Below the pieces are notes generated by a model. That model worked only from the letters and a program-made list of their open reading frames with translations. It had not been told where the DNA came from and made no database searches. Made by a program: the position numbers and the translations under genes. From Agrococcus jejuensis (GTDB lineage Bacteria > Actinomycetota > Actinomycetes > Actinomycetales > Microbacteriaceae), in the NCBI RefSeq assembly GCF_900099705.1, contig NZ_LT629695.1, positions 1,798,001-1,862,000 on the forward strand: DNA of 64,000 bases, in the 5' to 3' direction. Of the stretch, positions 24,267 to 34,367 are shown piece by piece; position 1 is the stretch's first letter; each line of letters starts with the position of its first letter.

Positions 24267-25592
24267 ATGACCGCACAGCAGACCACCCGGGCCAGGAAGG
24301 CCGGGTTCGCCGCATTCGTCGGCACCACCATCGAGTGGTACGACTTCTACGTCTACGCGACCGCCGCCGCCCTGGTGTTCGGCCCGCTCTTCTTCCCCAG
24401 CGACGACCCCGTCGCCGAGACGGCAGCGGCGTTCGCGACCTTCGCCGTCGCCTTCCTCGTGCGCCCCCTCGGCGGCATCATCTTCGGCCACATCGGCGAC
24501 AAGCTCGGCCGTCGCCGATCGCTCGTCATCACGCTCATGCTCATGGGCATCGCGACGGTCGCCGTCGGCCTGCTGCCCACCTACTCCGACGTCGGCATCC
24601 TCGCGCCGATCCTGCTCATCGCGCTGCGCGCCCTGCAGGGCCTCGCTGTCGGCGGCGAGTGGGGCGGCGCCGTGCTCATGAGCGTCGAGCACGCGCCCGC
24701 GAAGTCGAAGACGTTCTACGGCGGCTTCACGCAGCTCGGCAACCCCGCCGGCGCGCTGCTCGCCTCCGGCATCTTCGCGATCATGTCGCGCATCGGCGAC
24801 GACTTCATCCGCGACGGCGGCTGGCGCATCCCCTTCCTGCTGTCGATCGTGCTCGTCGGCGTCGGCCTCTGGGTGCGGTACCGGGTCGAGGAGTCGCCCG
24901 TGTTCGCCGAGAAGGTCGAGGGTCGCAAGCAGTCGATGCCGCTCGCGTTCGCGCTGCGCTCGAACTGGCTGCCCATCCTGCTCGGCATCGGCCTGCTGCC
25001 GATCTCGACCGGCGGCTACTACCTCGCGACCACGTTCGCGACGTCGTACGCGACGAGCCCGAACGTGGGCATCAGCGAGACGCTCATCCTCGACGCCATG
25101 ACCGTCGCGTCGTTCGTCGAGTTCCTCGTCACGCTGCCCATCGCGTGGCTCGGCGACAAGTGGGGCCGCAAGCGGGTCATGTACCTGGGCCTCATCACCT
25201 CGGTCGCGACGTTCGTGCCCTTCCTGCTCGTCATGCCCGGCCGCCTCGAGCCGCTCGTCTTCCTGCTCGCGTCGCTCGTGCGCATCGCCCTCAGCGGCAC
25301 GTACGCGCCGATCGCGGCGATCCTCGCGCAGATGTTCCGCCCGCAGGCGCGCTACACGTCGATCGCGCTCAGCTACGGCGTCGGCGCCGCGGTGTGGGCC
25401 GGCTTCTCGCCCTGGTTCGCGACCCTGCTCGTGGGCTGGACCGGCAGCGTCTGGTCGGTGCTCGGCATGTTCACGGCCATGGCCGCCATCGCCGCCGTCT
25501 GCACGCACTTCGCACCGCAGCACTCCGACGAGGCCCCCGTGACCGAGTCGTTCACCGCCCGCACCGACACGACGGAGCACACGATCCGATGA
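24267..25592 (+). CDS. MHS-family MFS transporter
   Basis: A 441-residue major facilitator of the metabolite:H+ symporter type. It has about twelve helices, the N-terminal signature TTIEWYDFYVYATAAALVFG, the loop motif GHIGDKLGRRRSL between helices 2 and 3 and its weaker repeat GDKWGRKRVMY. MHS carriers import organic acids, betaine-like compounds or amino-acid derivatives. GAAGGAG precedes ATG 24267. It overlaps the amidohydrolase by 4 nt and heads the catabolic operon, so it probably imports the substrate degraded by the next three enzymes. Confidence 0.9.
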   Translation: MTAQQTTRARKAGFAAFVGTTIEWYDFYVYATAAALVFGPLFFPSDDPVAETAAAFATFAVAFLVRPLGGIIFGHIGDKLGRRRSLVITLMLMGIATVAVGLLPTYSDVGILAPILLIALRALQGLAVGGEWGGAVLMSVEHAPAKSKTFYGGFTQLGNPAGALLASGIFAIMSRIGDDFIRDGGWRIPFLLSIVLVGVGLWVRYRVEESPVFAEKVEGRKQSMPLAFALRSNWLPILLGIGLLPISTGGYYLATTFATSYATSPNVGISETLILDAMTVASFVEFLVTLPIAWLGDKWGRKRVMYLGLITSVATFVPFLLVMPGRLEPLVFLLASLVRIALSGTYAPIAAILAQMFRPQARYTSIALSYGVGAAVWAGFSPWFATLLVGWTGSVWSVLGMFTAMAAIAAVCTHFAPQHSDEAPVTESFTARTDTTEHTIR

Positions 25593-27265
25593 GGAAGCTC
25601 GCCCCCTTCGACCGCCCCGCCCAGTCGGCGCCCACGATCGTCGTCGCCCGCACCATCCACACGGCCGACGCGCACGACGGCACCGCCGAGGCGATGCTGC
25701 TCGACGACGGCCGCATCCTCGCCGTCGGCACCCTCGCCGACTGCGAGGCCGCGGCTCGGGATGCGGGCCTCGCCCCCGAGCGCGTGGAGCTGGGGGATGC
25801 GGTGGTGGTGCCGGGCTTCGTCGACGCGCACGCGCATCCGCTCATGTTCGGGCAGATGATGACGTGGGTCGACTGCGGCCCCGAGCAGGCCGGCAGCATC
25901 CCCGAGATCGTCGCGCTGCTGCGTGCGGCGGCCGAGCGGATGCCCGAGGGCCGGCCGGTGCGCGGGTACGGCTACGAGCACCGCAACCTCGCCGAGCAGC
26001 GGCATCCGACGCGGTTCGAGCTCGACGAGGTCGCGACCGACCGCGAGGTCTACCTCATGAATGCGTCGGGCCACGGCGGCGTGGTGAACTCGTTCGCGCT
26101 CGCGGCCGGCGGCGTCGACCGCGACACCCCAGACCCGGCGGGCGGCACCTTCTTCCGCGGCGCCGACGGCGAGCTCACGGGCGAGCTGTCGGATGCGGCG
26201 TGCAACGTGCTCACGGGCGTCAGCGGCGTGAAGGTCGGGCATCACGGCCCCAACTTCCATCTCGCCGACGAGCCCGAGGAGCACCTGCGGCAGCTCGCCG
26301 CCGCGACCGAGCGCTTCCTCGCCGGCGGCGTCACGGCGATCGGCGACTGCCAGGTGTCGCGCCGCGAGCTCGACATGTACCTGCGGCTCGCGGGCACCGA
26401 CGGCGGCCTGCCCGTGCGCGTGTCGATGTACCTGCTGTCGCACCTGCTCGACGAGGCGCTCGAGATGGGCCTCGTGGGCGCGTTCGGCAACGCGCACCTG
26501 TCGTTCGCCGGCATCAAGCTGTACGCCGACGGCACGCTCGGCGGCTGGACGGCGTACTTCCCCGACGGCTACGTGGGCGATCCGTGTCGCACGGGGCAGC
26601 TGTACCACCAGCCCGCGGAGTACGCCGAGCTCATCCGCCGCGCGCACGCCGCCGGCCTGCAGACCGCGACGCACGCGCAGTCGCCCACGGCGATCGGCAT
26701 GGTCGTGGATGCGCTCGAGGCCGCGCTGGCCGAGCATCCCGACGCCGACGCGCGCCACCGCATCGAGCACTGCGGCCTGCCGACGCCCGACCAGATCCGG
26801 CGCATGGCGGCCGCGGGCATCCGCCCCGTGAACCAGCCGCAGCACTACCGCAACTGGGGCGAGGGCGTGGAGCAGGCGATCGGCACCCCGGGCGAGCGCT
26901 TCAACCCGCTCGGCGAGTTCGTGGCGGCGGGCGTGCCCGTGACGATCTCGTCGGATGCGCCGGTGGCGGAGCCCATCCCACTCGAGGCGATCGAGACCGC
27001 CGTCACGCGGCTCACGCAGCGCGGGCACCGCCTCGGCGGCGACGGCCTGCGCATCCCCGCCATCGCGGCGCTGCGCGCCCACACGATCGAGGGCGCCATC
27101 ACGCTCGGCCGCGAGGACGACCTCGGGTCGCTCGAGGTCGGCAAGTGCGCCGACTTCGCGGTGCTCTCCGACGACCCGCTCGCCGTCGACGCCGAGGCGA
27201 TCGCGAGCATCGACGTGCTGCAGACGTGGGTCGGTGGCGCGAGGCGCTGGGAGGCAGCACGATGA
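25589..27265 (+). CDS. amidohydrolase family protein (YtcJ-like)
   Basis: A 558-residue metal-dependent amidohydrolase of the amidohydrolase-3 group. Visible metal/active-site motifs: [16 protein letters not shown], the later His residues in TATHAQS and HRIEHCG, and the Asp of ISSDAPV; the C-terminal beta-sandwich ends [14 protein letters not shown]. Family members hydrolyse formamides, ureas and cyclic amides. It lies between the MHS transporter and the ThDP enzyme with ATGA overlaps, suggesting an early opening or deformylation step. The exact substrate is not readable. Confidence 0.88.
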   Translation: MRKLAPFDRPAQSAPTIVVARTIHTADAHDGTAEAMLLDDGRILAVGTLADCEAAARDAGLAPERVELGDAVVVPGFVDAHAHPLMFGQMMTWVDCGPEQAGSIPEIVALLRAAAERMPEGRPVRGYGYEHRNLAEQRHPTRFELDEVATDREVYLMNASGHGGVVNSFALAAGGVDRDTPDPAGGTFFRGADGELTGELSDAACNVLTGVSGVKVGHHGPNFHLADEPEEHLRQLAAATERFLAGGVTAIGDCQVSRRELDMYLRLAGTDGGLPVRVSMYLLSHLLDEALEMGLVGAFGNAHLSFAGIKLYADGTLGGWTAYFPDGYVGDPCRTGQLYHQPAEYAELIRRAHAAGLQTATHAQSPTAIGMVVDALEAALAEHPDADARHRIEHCGLPTPDQIRRMAAAGIRPVNQPQHYRNWGEGVEQAIGTPGERFNPLGEFVAAGVPVTISSDAPVAEPIPLEAIETAVTRLTQRGHRLGGDGLRIPAIAALRAHTIEGAITLGREDDLGSLEVGKCADFAVLSDDPLAVDAEAIASIDVLQTWVGGARRWEAAR

Positions 27266-28935
27266 CCGACGTCGGCCAGCACGAGCAGTACGCCGACACC
27301 GCGGGACGCGCGGTGCTCGAGACCATCCGCGGCTACGGGGTCGACGCCGTGTTCGGCATCCCCGGCACCCACAGCCTCGAGCTGTACCGGCCGCTCGCCG
27401 AGCTCGGCATGCGCGCCGTCACGAACCGGCACGAGCAGGGCTCGGGCTACGGCGCCGACGGCTGGGCGCAGCAGACCGGCCTGCCGGGCGTCGTCATCAC
27501 GACGTCGGGGCCGGGCCTGCAGAACGCCATGAGCGCCGTCGGCACGGCGTTCGCGGAGTCGCGACCCATGATCGTGCTGTCGCCGGGCGTCGCGCTCGGC
27601 GCCGAGTTCGCCGACGTCGGCACGCTGCACGAGACGAAGGATGCGTCGGCGATGGCCGGCGCCGTGGCGGCCTGGTCGCGGCGCGTGCGCACGGCGGCCG
27701 AGGCCGTCGACGCCGTGCACGACGCGTTCGCGCTCTTCCGCACCGGCCGCCCCCGGCCCGTGCACATCGAGATCCCCCTCGACGTGCTCGAGGCGCCCGC
27801 CGACGTCAGCGCCGCCGCCCGTGCGCCGCGTCCCGCGCCCGCCGCGGAGGCGGGGGAGCAGGCCGCCGTGCGCGCCGCATCCGACCTGCTGCGGCAGGCG
27901 CAGCGGCCCGTGATCGTCGCCGGTGGCGGTGCGACGCGTGCGGGGGCGCAGCTCGTGCGCCTCGCGGAGCGGTTCGGCGCCCCCGTGCTCACGACGCTCA
28001 ACGGCAAGGGCGCGGTCGACGAGCACCACCCGCTGTCGCTCGGCGCGAACCTGCGCCTCGCCGCCGCGCGCGACGTGGCCGAGGATGCCGACGTGCTCGT
28101 GGTCGTGGGCTCGAAGCTCGGCGAGGCCGAGCTGTGGGCGCCGCGGGTCGCAGCCCGCGGGCAGGTCGTGCGCATCGACGTCTCCGCCGCCCAGCTGCAC
28201 AAGAACCTCGCCGCGACCGTCGGCATCGTCGGCGACGCCGCGGCCGTGCTCGAGCACCTGCTCGACGGCACGCCCGCCGACCGCCGCCTGCGCCCCGCGC
28301 CCGACCTCGCCGCGGCGCGCGCCGCGATCGACGCCGAGCGCCGCGCGGCGCTGCCCGAGACCGTCGCGCTCGCCGACACGATCGCCGAGGCGCTGCCCGC
28401 CGACGCGATCGTCGCGGGCGACTCGTCGCAGATCGTCTACATGGCGCTCGCGAACGCGCTGCGCCAGTCGCGCCCGCACTCGCTGCTCTACACGCCGACC
28501 TACGCGACGCTCGGCTACGGCCTGCCCGCCGCGATCGGCGCACGCGTCGCCGACGCCTCGCGTCCCGTCGTGGCCGTGCTCGGCGACGGCGCGCTGATGT
28601 TCTGCGTCAACGAGCTCGTCACGGCGCTCGAGCAGCGCCTCGACCTCACGATCGTGTGCGTCGACAACGGCGGCTACGCCGAGATCAAGCAGAACGAGGT
28701 CGACCGCGGCATCGCGCCCATCGGCGTCGACCTCGTGCAGCCCGACTGGGTCGCGCTCGCGACCGCGTTCGGCGCCGTCGGGCGTCGCGCGTCGACGCAC
28801 GCGGAGGTGGCTGCAGCGATCCGCTCGAGCGTCGCCGAGGGCGGCGTGCAGCTCGTGCACGTGCCGCAGGCGGCGCTCGAGGCGAGCGCATCCGACCCGA
28901 CCGCATCCGAGACCGACACCGAGGAGCAGGCATGA
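27262..28935 (+). CDS. ThDP-dependent enzyme, 5-guanidino-2-oxopentanoate decarboxylase-like
   Basis: A 557-residue thiamine-diphosphate enzyme of the acetolactate synthase/2-oxo-acid decarboxylase type. The N-terminal domain has the activating Glu in [15 protein letters not shown], the middle domain [16 protein letters not shown], and the C-terminal cofactor site GDGALMF to [11 protein letters not shown], with the GDG-(x)n-N motif. Adjacency to an agmatinase-family ureohydrolase recalls the AruI/GbuA pair of the arginine transaminase pathway, so 2-ketoarginine decarboxylase is the best guess. Coupled to both neighbours by 4-nt overlaps. Confidence 0.82.
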   Translation: MTDVGQHEQYADTAGRAVLETIRGYGVDAVFGIPGTHSLELYRPLAELGMRAVTNRHEQGSGYGADGWAQQTGLPGVVITTSGPGLQNAMSAVGTAFAESRPMIVLSPGVALGAEFADVGTLHETKDASAMAGAVAAWSRRVRTAAEAVDAVHDAFALFRTGRPRPVHIEIPLDVLEAPADVSAAARAPRPAPAAEAGEQAAVRAASDLLRQAQRPVIVAGGGATRAGAQLVRLAERFGAPVLTTLNGKGAVDEHHPLSLGANLRLAAARDVAEDADVLVVVGSKLGEAELWAPRVAARGQVVRIDVSAAQLHKNLAATVGIVGDAAAVLEHLLDGTPADRRLRPAPDLAAARAAIDAERRAALPETVALADTIAEALPADAIVAGDSSQIVYMALANALRQSRPHSLLYTPTYATLGYGLPAAIGARVADASRPVVAVLGDGALMFCVNELVTALEQRLDLTIVCVDNGGYAEIKQNEVDRGIAPIGVDLVQPDWVALATAFGAVGRRASTHAEVAAAIRSSVAEGGVQLVHVPQAALEASASDPTASETDTEEQA

Positions 28936-29891
28936 CCGAGCCCACCCCGACCCCCGTCGGCCCCGTCGACGCCTCCGTCGTGCCGCGCTACGCCGGCATC
29001 GCCACGTTCGCGCGCCTGCCGCGCATCGAGGACGTGCCGCGCGCCGACGTCGCCGTCGTCGGCATCCCGTTCGACACCGGCGTCAGCTACCGGCCCGGCG
29101 CGCGCTTCGGCCCGAGCCACGTGCGCGAGGCGTCGCGGCTGCTGCGGCCCTACAACCCGGCGCAGGACGTGTCGCCGTTCGCGGTCGCGCAGGTGGTGGA
29201 TGCGGGCGACATCCCCGTGAACCCGTTCGCGATCGACGAGGCCGTCGGCGAGGTCGAGCGGGCGGCGGATGCGCTCGCCGAGCGCGCGCCGCGCATCGTG
29301 ACGATCGGCGGCGACCACACGATCGCGCTGCCGCTGCTGCGGTCGGTGACGAAGCGGCACGGGCCGGTCGCGGTGCTGCACTTCGACGCGCACCTCGACA
29401 CGTGGGACACGTACTTCGGCGCGCCGGTCACGCACGGCACGCCCTTCCGCCGCGCGAGCGAGGAGGGCCTCATCGACCTCACCGCCAGCTGCCACGTCGG
29501 CACGCGCGGGCCGCTGTACTCGAAGCAGGACCTCGTCGACGACGAGCGCCTCGGCTTCCAGGTGCTGTCGAGCGAGCTCGTCGAGCAGGAGGGCGTCGCG
29601 TCGGTGATCGAGCGGATGCGCGCGCGGCTCGGCGACCGGCCCGTGTACGTGTCGATCGACATCGACGTGCTCGACCCAGCGCACGCGCCGGGCACGGGCA
29701 CGCCCGAGGCGGGTGGGCTCACGAGCCGCGAGCTGCTGCGCATGGTGCGGGCGCTGTCCGACCTGCACGTGGTCGGCGCCGACGTCGTCGAGGTGTCGCC
29801 GGCGTACGACCACGCGCAGCTCACGGGCATCGCCGCGAGCCACGTCGTCTACGAGCTCGTGACGCTGCTGGCGGCGCAGGTCGGGCGGTAG
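28932..29891 (+). CDS. agmatinase/guanidinobutyrase family ureohydrolase
   Basis: A 319-residue arginase-superfamily enzyme with the manganese-binding motifs [18 protein letters not shown] and [18 protein letters not shown]. It hydrolyses a guanidino group to amine and urea. Start [22 protein letters not shown] and [18 protein letters not shown] are typical of the agmatinase/guanidinobutyrase branch. Next to an AruI-like decarboxylase, 4-guanidinobutyrate is a more likely substrate than agmatine. It is the last gene of the operon; a B-type and an A-type palindrome follow. Confidence 0.88.
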   Translation: MTEPTPTPVGPVDASVVPRYAGIATFARLPRIEDVPRADVAVVGIPFDTGVSYRPGARFGPSHVREASRLLRPYNPAQDVSPFAVAQVVDAGDIPVNPFAIDEAVGEVERAADALAERAPRIVTIGGDHTIALPLLRSVTKRHGPVAVLHFDAHLDTWDTYFGAPVTHGTPFRRASEEGLIDLTASCHVGTRGPLYSKQDLVDDERLGFQVLSSELVEQEGVASVIERMRARLGDRPVYVSIDIDVLDPAHAPGTGTPEAGGLTSRELLRMVRALSDLHVVGADVVEVSPAYDHAQLTGIAASHVVYELVTLLAAQVGR

Positions 29892-29941
29892 GCAGCCGCC
29901 GACTCCGCGGCCCTTCCATCCTCGCGGAACGTTGCCCTCAC

Positions 29942-30039
29942 CGGCCCTTGAGGTGCGAGCGAAGCGAGCCTCGAAAGGGTCCCAGCGTCGACGGCGGGCA
30001 CCTTTCGAGGCTCGCTTCGTTCGCACCTCAAGGAGCGGT
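29942..30039. repeat. palindromic repeat family B, copy B1
   Basis: About 98 bp; arms ccttgaggtgcgagcgaagc and gcttcgttcgcacctcaagg, with inner gcctcgaaagg / cctttcgaggc. It fills, with A2, the 340-bp gene-free stretch between two convergent genes. Confidence 0.88.
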
Positions 30040-30053
30040 CACTGGGGCGGCCA

Positions 30054-30217
30054 CACCAGCTGGTCGAGGAGCGCGCGAGCGCAGCGAGCACGCGTCACGA
30101 GACCACGCGACCGCCGCTCCCGCTCAGACACGCGCATGGTCGCGCCGAGCGGGCACGTCACGAGGTCTCGTGACGGCTCCTCGCCTGCGGCTCGGGGCCT
30201 CCTCGACCAGCTGGTGG
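30054..30217. repeat. palindromic repeat family A, copy A2
   Basis: About 164 bp; outer arms accagctggtcgaggag / cctcctcgaccagctggt, inner arms gtcacgagaccacgcga and the less exact gtcacgaggtctcgtgac. It lies 14 nt from B1 and 14 nt from the BCCT stop codon. Confidence 0.88.
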
Positions 30218-30231
30218 GGGCGAATCGTCCC

Positions 30232-32196
30232 TCAGCGCTCCTCGTCCTTCGCCGCATCCTCCTCGCGCGGCTTCGACTCGCCCTCCATCTCCAGCAGGTG
30301 CCCCGCGTGCGACGCCGCGAACTCGGGGGTGTCGAAGACCTCGCCCGCGATCGGGTCCTGCACGGCGCGGTCCTCGTCGTAGGTCGCGACGCCCGTGCGC
30401 GCATCCACGTCGACCGCCTCGCTCGGCACCGTGTGCAGCGCGACGAGGAACTCACCCTCGCCGGTCTCCTGCTGCGTCGATGGCTGCGGGCTGCTCTTCG
30501 ACAGCCCCGCGAACGTCGCCGAGAAGTCGCGGATCCCGCGTCGCCATCCCGTGCTCCGGCCTCCGCCCTCCGCGGCGCCCACGGCCTCGGCGACCGCCGA
30601 GCCCACGTCGCCGCCCGAGGCGATGCGCGCGCGGACGTAGCGCGGCGTCGACGCGACCTCGTAGTGGAAGGCGCGCAGCAGCGAGATGCACGCGAGCGCC
30701 ATGATGATCGAGAACGGCACGGCCGTCGCGATCGACGTCGTCTGCAGCGCCGTGAGCGACGCCGAGCCGCCGACGAGCAGCAGCGCGGCAGCAGCGATGC
30801 CCTCGGTCACCGACCAGAACACGCGCGTGAGGCGCGGCGTCTCGGTGTCGCCGCCCGTCGACAGGATGTCGATGACGAGCGAGCCCGAGTCCGACGACGT
30901 CACGAAGAAGAACACGATGACGAGGATCGCCAGCACGCTCGTGATCGTCGACAGGGGCAGCGTGTCGAGGAGGTGGAACAGCGACGTGTTCGTGTCGACG
31001 GCGCCGTCGACGAGCATGTCGCCCTCGGCGAGCTGTCGGATGATCGCCGAGTCGCCGAAGATCGTGAACCACAGGATGCCGATCGCCGTCGGCGCCAGCA
31101 GCACGCCCATGACGAACTGGCGGATGGTGCGGCCGCGCGAGATGCGCGCGATGAACATGCCCACGAACGGGGCCCAGCTCATCCACCAGCCCCAGTAGAA
31201 GATCGTCCAGTCGCCCGACCACGAGTCGTTCGCGAGCGGGAACGTCTCGAGCATCTGCCCGGGCAGCGATGCGACGTAGCTGCCGGTGTTGGCGACGATC
31301 GCCTGCAGGATGACGAGCGTCGGCCCGAGCAGCAGCACGAACACCGCGAGCAGCGCTGCGAGCGACATGTTGACGTTCGACAGCCACTTGAGGCCCTTGT
31401 CGAGACCCGAGACGACCGAGAGCGTCGCCATGCCGGTGATGACGGCGATCGCGACGATCGTGAACGTGGGCGTGCCCTCGATCCAGCCGAGGAACTCGAG
31501 GCCGGCGGTGATCTGCTGCACGCCGAAGCCGAGCGACGTCGCGACGCCGAACAGGGTGCCGACGATCGCGACGACGTCGACCGCGTGGCCGATCCAGCCC
31601 TCGGTGCGCGTGCGGCCGATGAGCGGCTCGAGCAGCCAGCGGATCGACAGCGGACGCCCGCGTCGGAAGGTCATGTACGCGAGGCCGAGGCCGACGACGA
31701 CGTAGATCGCCCACGCGTGCAGGCCCCAGTGGAAGAGGGTGAGGTCCATGGCGGTGCGGCCCGCCTCGCCCGTGCCGGGCTCGACGCCCGCGCCCACCGG
31801 CGGCGTCATCATGTGCGACAGCGGCTCGGCGACGCCGTAGAACACGAGGCCGATGCCCATGCCGGCGCTGAAGAGCATCGTGAACCACGACAGCGTCGAG
31901 AACTCGGGCTCCTCGTCGTCGCGGCCCAGCTTGATCTGGCCGATGCGCGACAGGCCGCAGTACAGCGCGAACACGACGAAGCCGGTCGCGGCGAGCACGT
32001 ACCACCAGCCCACGCCCTCGGTGATGATGGCGTTCAGCTGCGCGAACGCGTCGCCGCCGGTCTGGCCGTAGACGATCGCGAAGATCACGAGGCCGAAGAC
32101 GAGGACGACGGCCGGGATGAAGACGGGCTTGTTCAGCCCGCGCCAGACGACGGCGGGCGACCAGTCGGCGCGCAGGCGGGACATGGGCTCGGGCAT
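30232..32196 (-). CDS. BCCT family transporter (betaine/carnitine/choline type)
   Basis: A 654-residue twelve-helix secondary transporter. It has the BCCT features GMGIGLVFYGVAEPL (the glycine-rich substrate stretch of helix 3) and FYWGWWMSWAPFVGMFIARI (helix 8 signature with the Trp box). The 120-residue charged C-terminal tail could serve osmosensing, as in BetP. It likely imports glycine betaine or a related compatible solute with sodium. ATG 32196 is chosen over 32235 because GGAG lies 7 nt upstream and the extension is not hydrophobic. It is monocistronic between two repeat regions. Confidence 0.9.
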   Translation of the reverse strand: MPEPMSRLRADWSPAVVWRGLNKPVFIPAVVLVFGLVIFAIVYGQTGGDAFAQLNAIITEGVGWWYVLAATGFVVFALYCGLSRIGQIKLGRDDEEPEFSTLSWFTMLFSAGMGIGLVFYGVAEPLSHMMTPPVGAGVEPGTGEAGRTAMDLTLFHWGLHAWAIYVVVGLGLAYMTFRRGRPLSIRWLLEPLIGRTRTEGWIGHAVDVVAIVGTLFGVATSLGFGVQQITAGLEFLGWIEGTPTFTIVAIAVITGMATLSVVSGLDKGLKWLSNVNMSLAALLAVFVLLLGPTLVILQAIVANTGSYVASLPGQMLETFPLANDSWSGDWTIFYWGWWMSWAPFVGMFIARISRGRTIRQFVMGVLLAPTAIGILWFTIFGDSAIIRQLAEGDMLVDGAVDTNTSLFHLLDTLPLSTITSVLAILVIVFFFVTSSDSGSLVIDILSTGGDTETPRLTRVFWSVTEGIAAAALLLVGGSASLTALQTTSIATAVPFSIIMALACISLLRAFHYEVASTPRYVRARIASGGDVGSAVAEAVGAAEGGGRSTGWRRGIRDFSATFAGLSKSSPQPSTQQETGEGEFLVALHTVPSEAVDVDARTGVATYDEDRAVQDPIAGEVFDTPEFAASHAGHLLEMEGESKPREEDAAKDEER

Positions 32197-32322
32197 GCGG
32201 ATGCTCCAGCTCGAATCGAGTGCGTGGGGACGCATCCACGGTATCGAGCAACGCTCAGCCGCGGGCGGGCTTGCGTGCGCGTGCTAGCCCCCGTCTGCAC
32301 TTCGTCGTGCGAGCCGCTGCTC

Positions 32323-32490
32323 CCACCAGCTGGTCGAGGAGGCCCCGAGCCGCAGGCGAGGAGCCGTCACGAGACCACGCGACGTGCCCGCCCGACGCGA
32401 CCACGCGCATGGCCGGGCGGGAGCGGCCGTCACGTGGTCTCGTGACGCGTGCTCGCCCAGGGGGCTCGCGCGCTCCTCGACCAGCTGATG
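32323..32490. repeat. palindromic repeat family A, copy A3
   Basis: About 168 bp within the 318-bp gap between the BCCT start and the siderophore ATPase stop. Outer arms caccagctggtcgaggag / ctcctcgaccagctg; inner arms cgtcacgagaccacgcga / cacgtggtctcgtgacg. The remaining 125 bp next to the BCCT gene are its presumed promoter; no motif is obvious there. Confidence 0.85.
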
Positions 32491-32514
32491 AGGAGCAGCC
32501 TCGAGGGAGGGCCC

Positions 32515-33318
32515 CTAGCCCTCCAGTCCCGGCGCCCCCGAGCGCGGCACCACGAGCGGCGTGCCCGTGACCGGGTCGTCGATCACGACGCACGGCAGGC
32601 CGAACACGCGCTCGACGAGCTCGGCGGTCACGATCTCCATCGGCGGACCCTGGGCGATGACCTCGCCGTCGCGCATCGCGATGAGGTGCGTCGCGTAGCG
32701 GGCGGCGTGGTTGAGGTCGTGCAGCACGGCGACGATCGTCGAGCCCTGGCGGTGCAGGTCGGCGAACAGGTCGAGCAGGTCGATCTGGTGCGCGACGTCG
32801 AGGTACGTCGTCGGCTCGTCGAGCAGCAGCAGCGGCGTCTCCTGCGCGAGCGCCATCGCCGCCCACACGCGCTGCCGCTGGCCGCCCGACAGCTCGTCGA
32901 CCGGCACGTCGGCGAGCGACGCCACGTTGGTGCGCTCCATCGCCGTCTCGACGGCGTGCGTGTCGTCGGCGCTCCACCGCTTGAGCAGCGACTGGTGCGG
33001 GTAGCGGCCGCGGCGCACGAGGTCGACGACCGTGATGCCCTCGGGTGCCGTCGCCGTCTGCGGCAGCAGGCCGACGCGGCGCGCGACCTCCTTGGGCGCT
33101 TGGCTCCGCAGGTCCTTGCCGTCGAGCAGCACCGCGCCGGCCTCGGGCTTCAGCAGCCGCGCGAGCGAGCGCAGCAGCGTCGACTTGCCGCACGCATTTG
33201 GCCCCACGATCACCGTGAAGGACCCGTCCGGGATGCCCACCGTCAGGTTCGTCGCGACCGTGCGGCGGTCGTAGCCGAGCGTCACGTCCTGCGCGAGCAG
33301 GGGCGTGGATGCGGTCAT
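32515..33318 (-). CDS. iron-siderophore ABC transporter ATP-binding protein
   Basis: A 267-residue FepC-type ATPase: Walker A GPNACGKST, Q-loop LLPQTATAPEG, signature ELSGGQRQRVWAAMALAQ, Walker B LLLLDEPTTYLD and H-loop VLHDLNHAARYA. It energises import of a ferric siderophore through the two FecCD permeases upstream in the same operon. ATG 33318 has GGAG 5 nt before it; ATG 33351, which overlaps the permease stop, is an alternative with a longer spacing. It is the last gene of the iron operon. Confidence 0.92.
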   Translation of the reverse strand: MTASTPLLAQDVTLGYDRRTVATNLTVGIPDGSFTVIVGPNACGKSTLLRSLARLLKPEAGAVLLDGKDLRSQAPKEVARRVGLLPQTATAPEGITVVDLVRRGRYPHQSLLKRWSADDTHAVETAMERTNVASLADVPVDELSGGQRQRVWAAMALAQETPLLLLDEPTTYLDVAHQIDLLDLFADLHRQGSTIVAVLHDLNHAARYATHLIAMRDGEVIAQGPPMEIVTAELVERVFGLPCVVIDDPVTGTPLVVPRSGAPGLEG

Positions 33319-33344
33319 GTCGGCTCCGTTCGAGGCAGAGGGAT

Positions 33345-34367
33345 TCACCATGCGCGTCGCGCCTCCCGCACGAGCAGCGCCACGAGGTAGACGCCGCCGA
33401 GCACGACGGTGACGACGCCCGCCGGGATGTCGGTGAGCGCGTGCTGCGCCACGAGGTCGGCGGCGAGCAGCAGCGCGGCGCCGACGATGGCGGATGCGGC
33501 GAGCGGCAGGCCCGAGCCGCCCACGAGGCGCTTCGCGATCTGCGGCGCCGTGAGCGCCACGAACGCGATCGGACCGGTGGTGGCGGTGACGATGGCGGTG
33601 AGGGCGACGCCGATGGCGAGGATGCCGAGGCGCGCGGGCTCGAGCCGCAGGCCGTGCGCGCGGGCGGCATCGTCGCCGAGCTCGAGCTGGCGCAGCGCCG
33701 GCAGGGCGATGAGCAGGAAGCCGACCGCGGCGGCGAGCGGCAGCGCGGCGAGCGCGAGCTGCGACCACGTGACGCCGCCGAGCGAGCCGACGCCCCAGAT
33801 CGCGGCGCTCATCGCCACCTCGGGCTGCAGCCGCAGCAGCAGCCACGTGTTGACGGCATGCAGCATCGCCGTGACGCCGATGCCCACGACCACGAGGCGG
33901 AAGCCCGACAGGCCGCGCTTGTACGCGAGGGCGTAGACGACGACCGCGGTGGCGAGGCCGCCGACGAGGGCGCCACCCGTGACCGACAAGGTCGCCTGGC
34001 CGGCGAGCGCGACCGCCACGATGGCGCCCGTGTAGGCGCCGGTCGAGAAGCCGATGACGTCGGGCGAGCCGAGCGGGTTGCGCGACAGGGTCTGGAACAC
34101 GGCGCCCGACAGCGCGAGCGCCGCACCGAACGCCAGCGCGGCGAGCGTGCGCGGCAGGCGCCACTCCAGCACGACGCGGCGACCGAATCCGGCGTCCGGG
34201 TCGAGGATGACGCCGGGCACCTCCCACGGCGCGATCGGGAACGAGCCCATCGTGAGGCCCGCGACGAACAGCCCGGCGAGCACGACGATCGCGATCGCGT
34301 AGCCCCGGCGGCGCCTCGTGCGCGCGAGCGCGACGACGTCGGCGCGCGTGCCGACGACGGCGGTCAC
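33345..34367 (-). CDS. FecCD family iron-siderophore permease
   Basis: A 340-residue permease with about nine to ten helices. It has the family marks WRLPRTLAALAFGAALALSG, NPLGSPDVIGFSTGA and GPIAFVALTAPQIAKRLVG, the last being the coupling helix to the ATPase. The GTG start at 34367 overlaps the stop of the sister permease (GTGA). The two form the heterodimeric channel. Confidence 0.92.
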   Translation of the reverse strand: MTAVVGTRADVVALARTRRRRGYAIAIVVLAGLFVAGLTMGSFPIAPWEVPGVILDPDAGFGRRVVLEWRLPRTLAALAFGAALALSGAVFQTLSRNPLGSPDVIGFSTGAYTGAIVAVALAGQATLSVTGGALVGGLATAVVVYALAYKRGLSGFRLVVVGIGVTAMLHAVNTWLLLRLQPEVAMSAAIWGVGSLGGVTWSQLALAALPLAAAVGFLLIALPALRQLELGDDAARAHGLRLEPARLGILAIGVALTAIVTATTGPIAFVALTAPQIAKRLVGGSGLPLAASAIVGAALLLAADLVAQHALTDIPAGVVTVVLGGVYLVALLVREARRAW

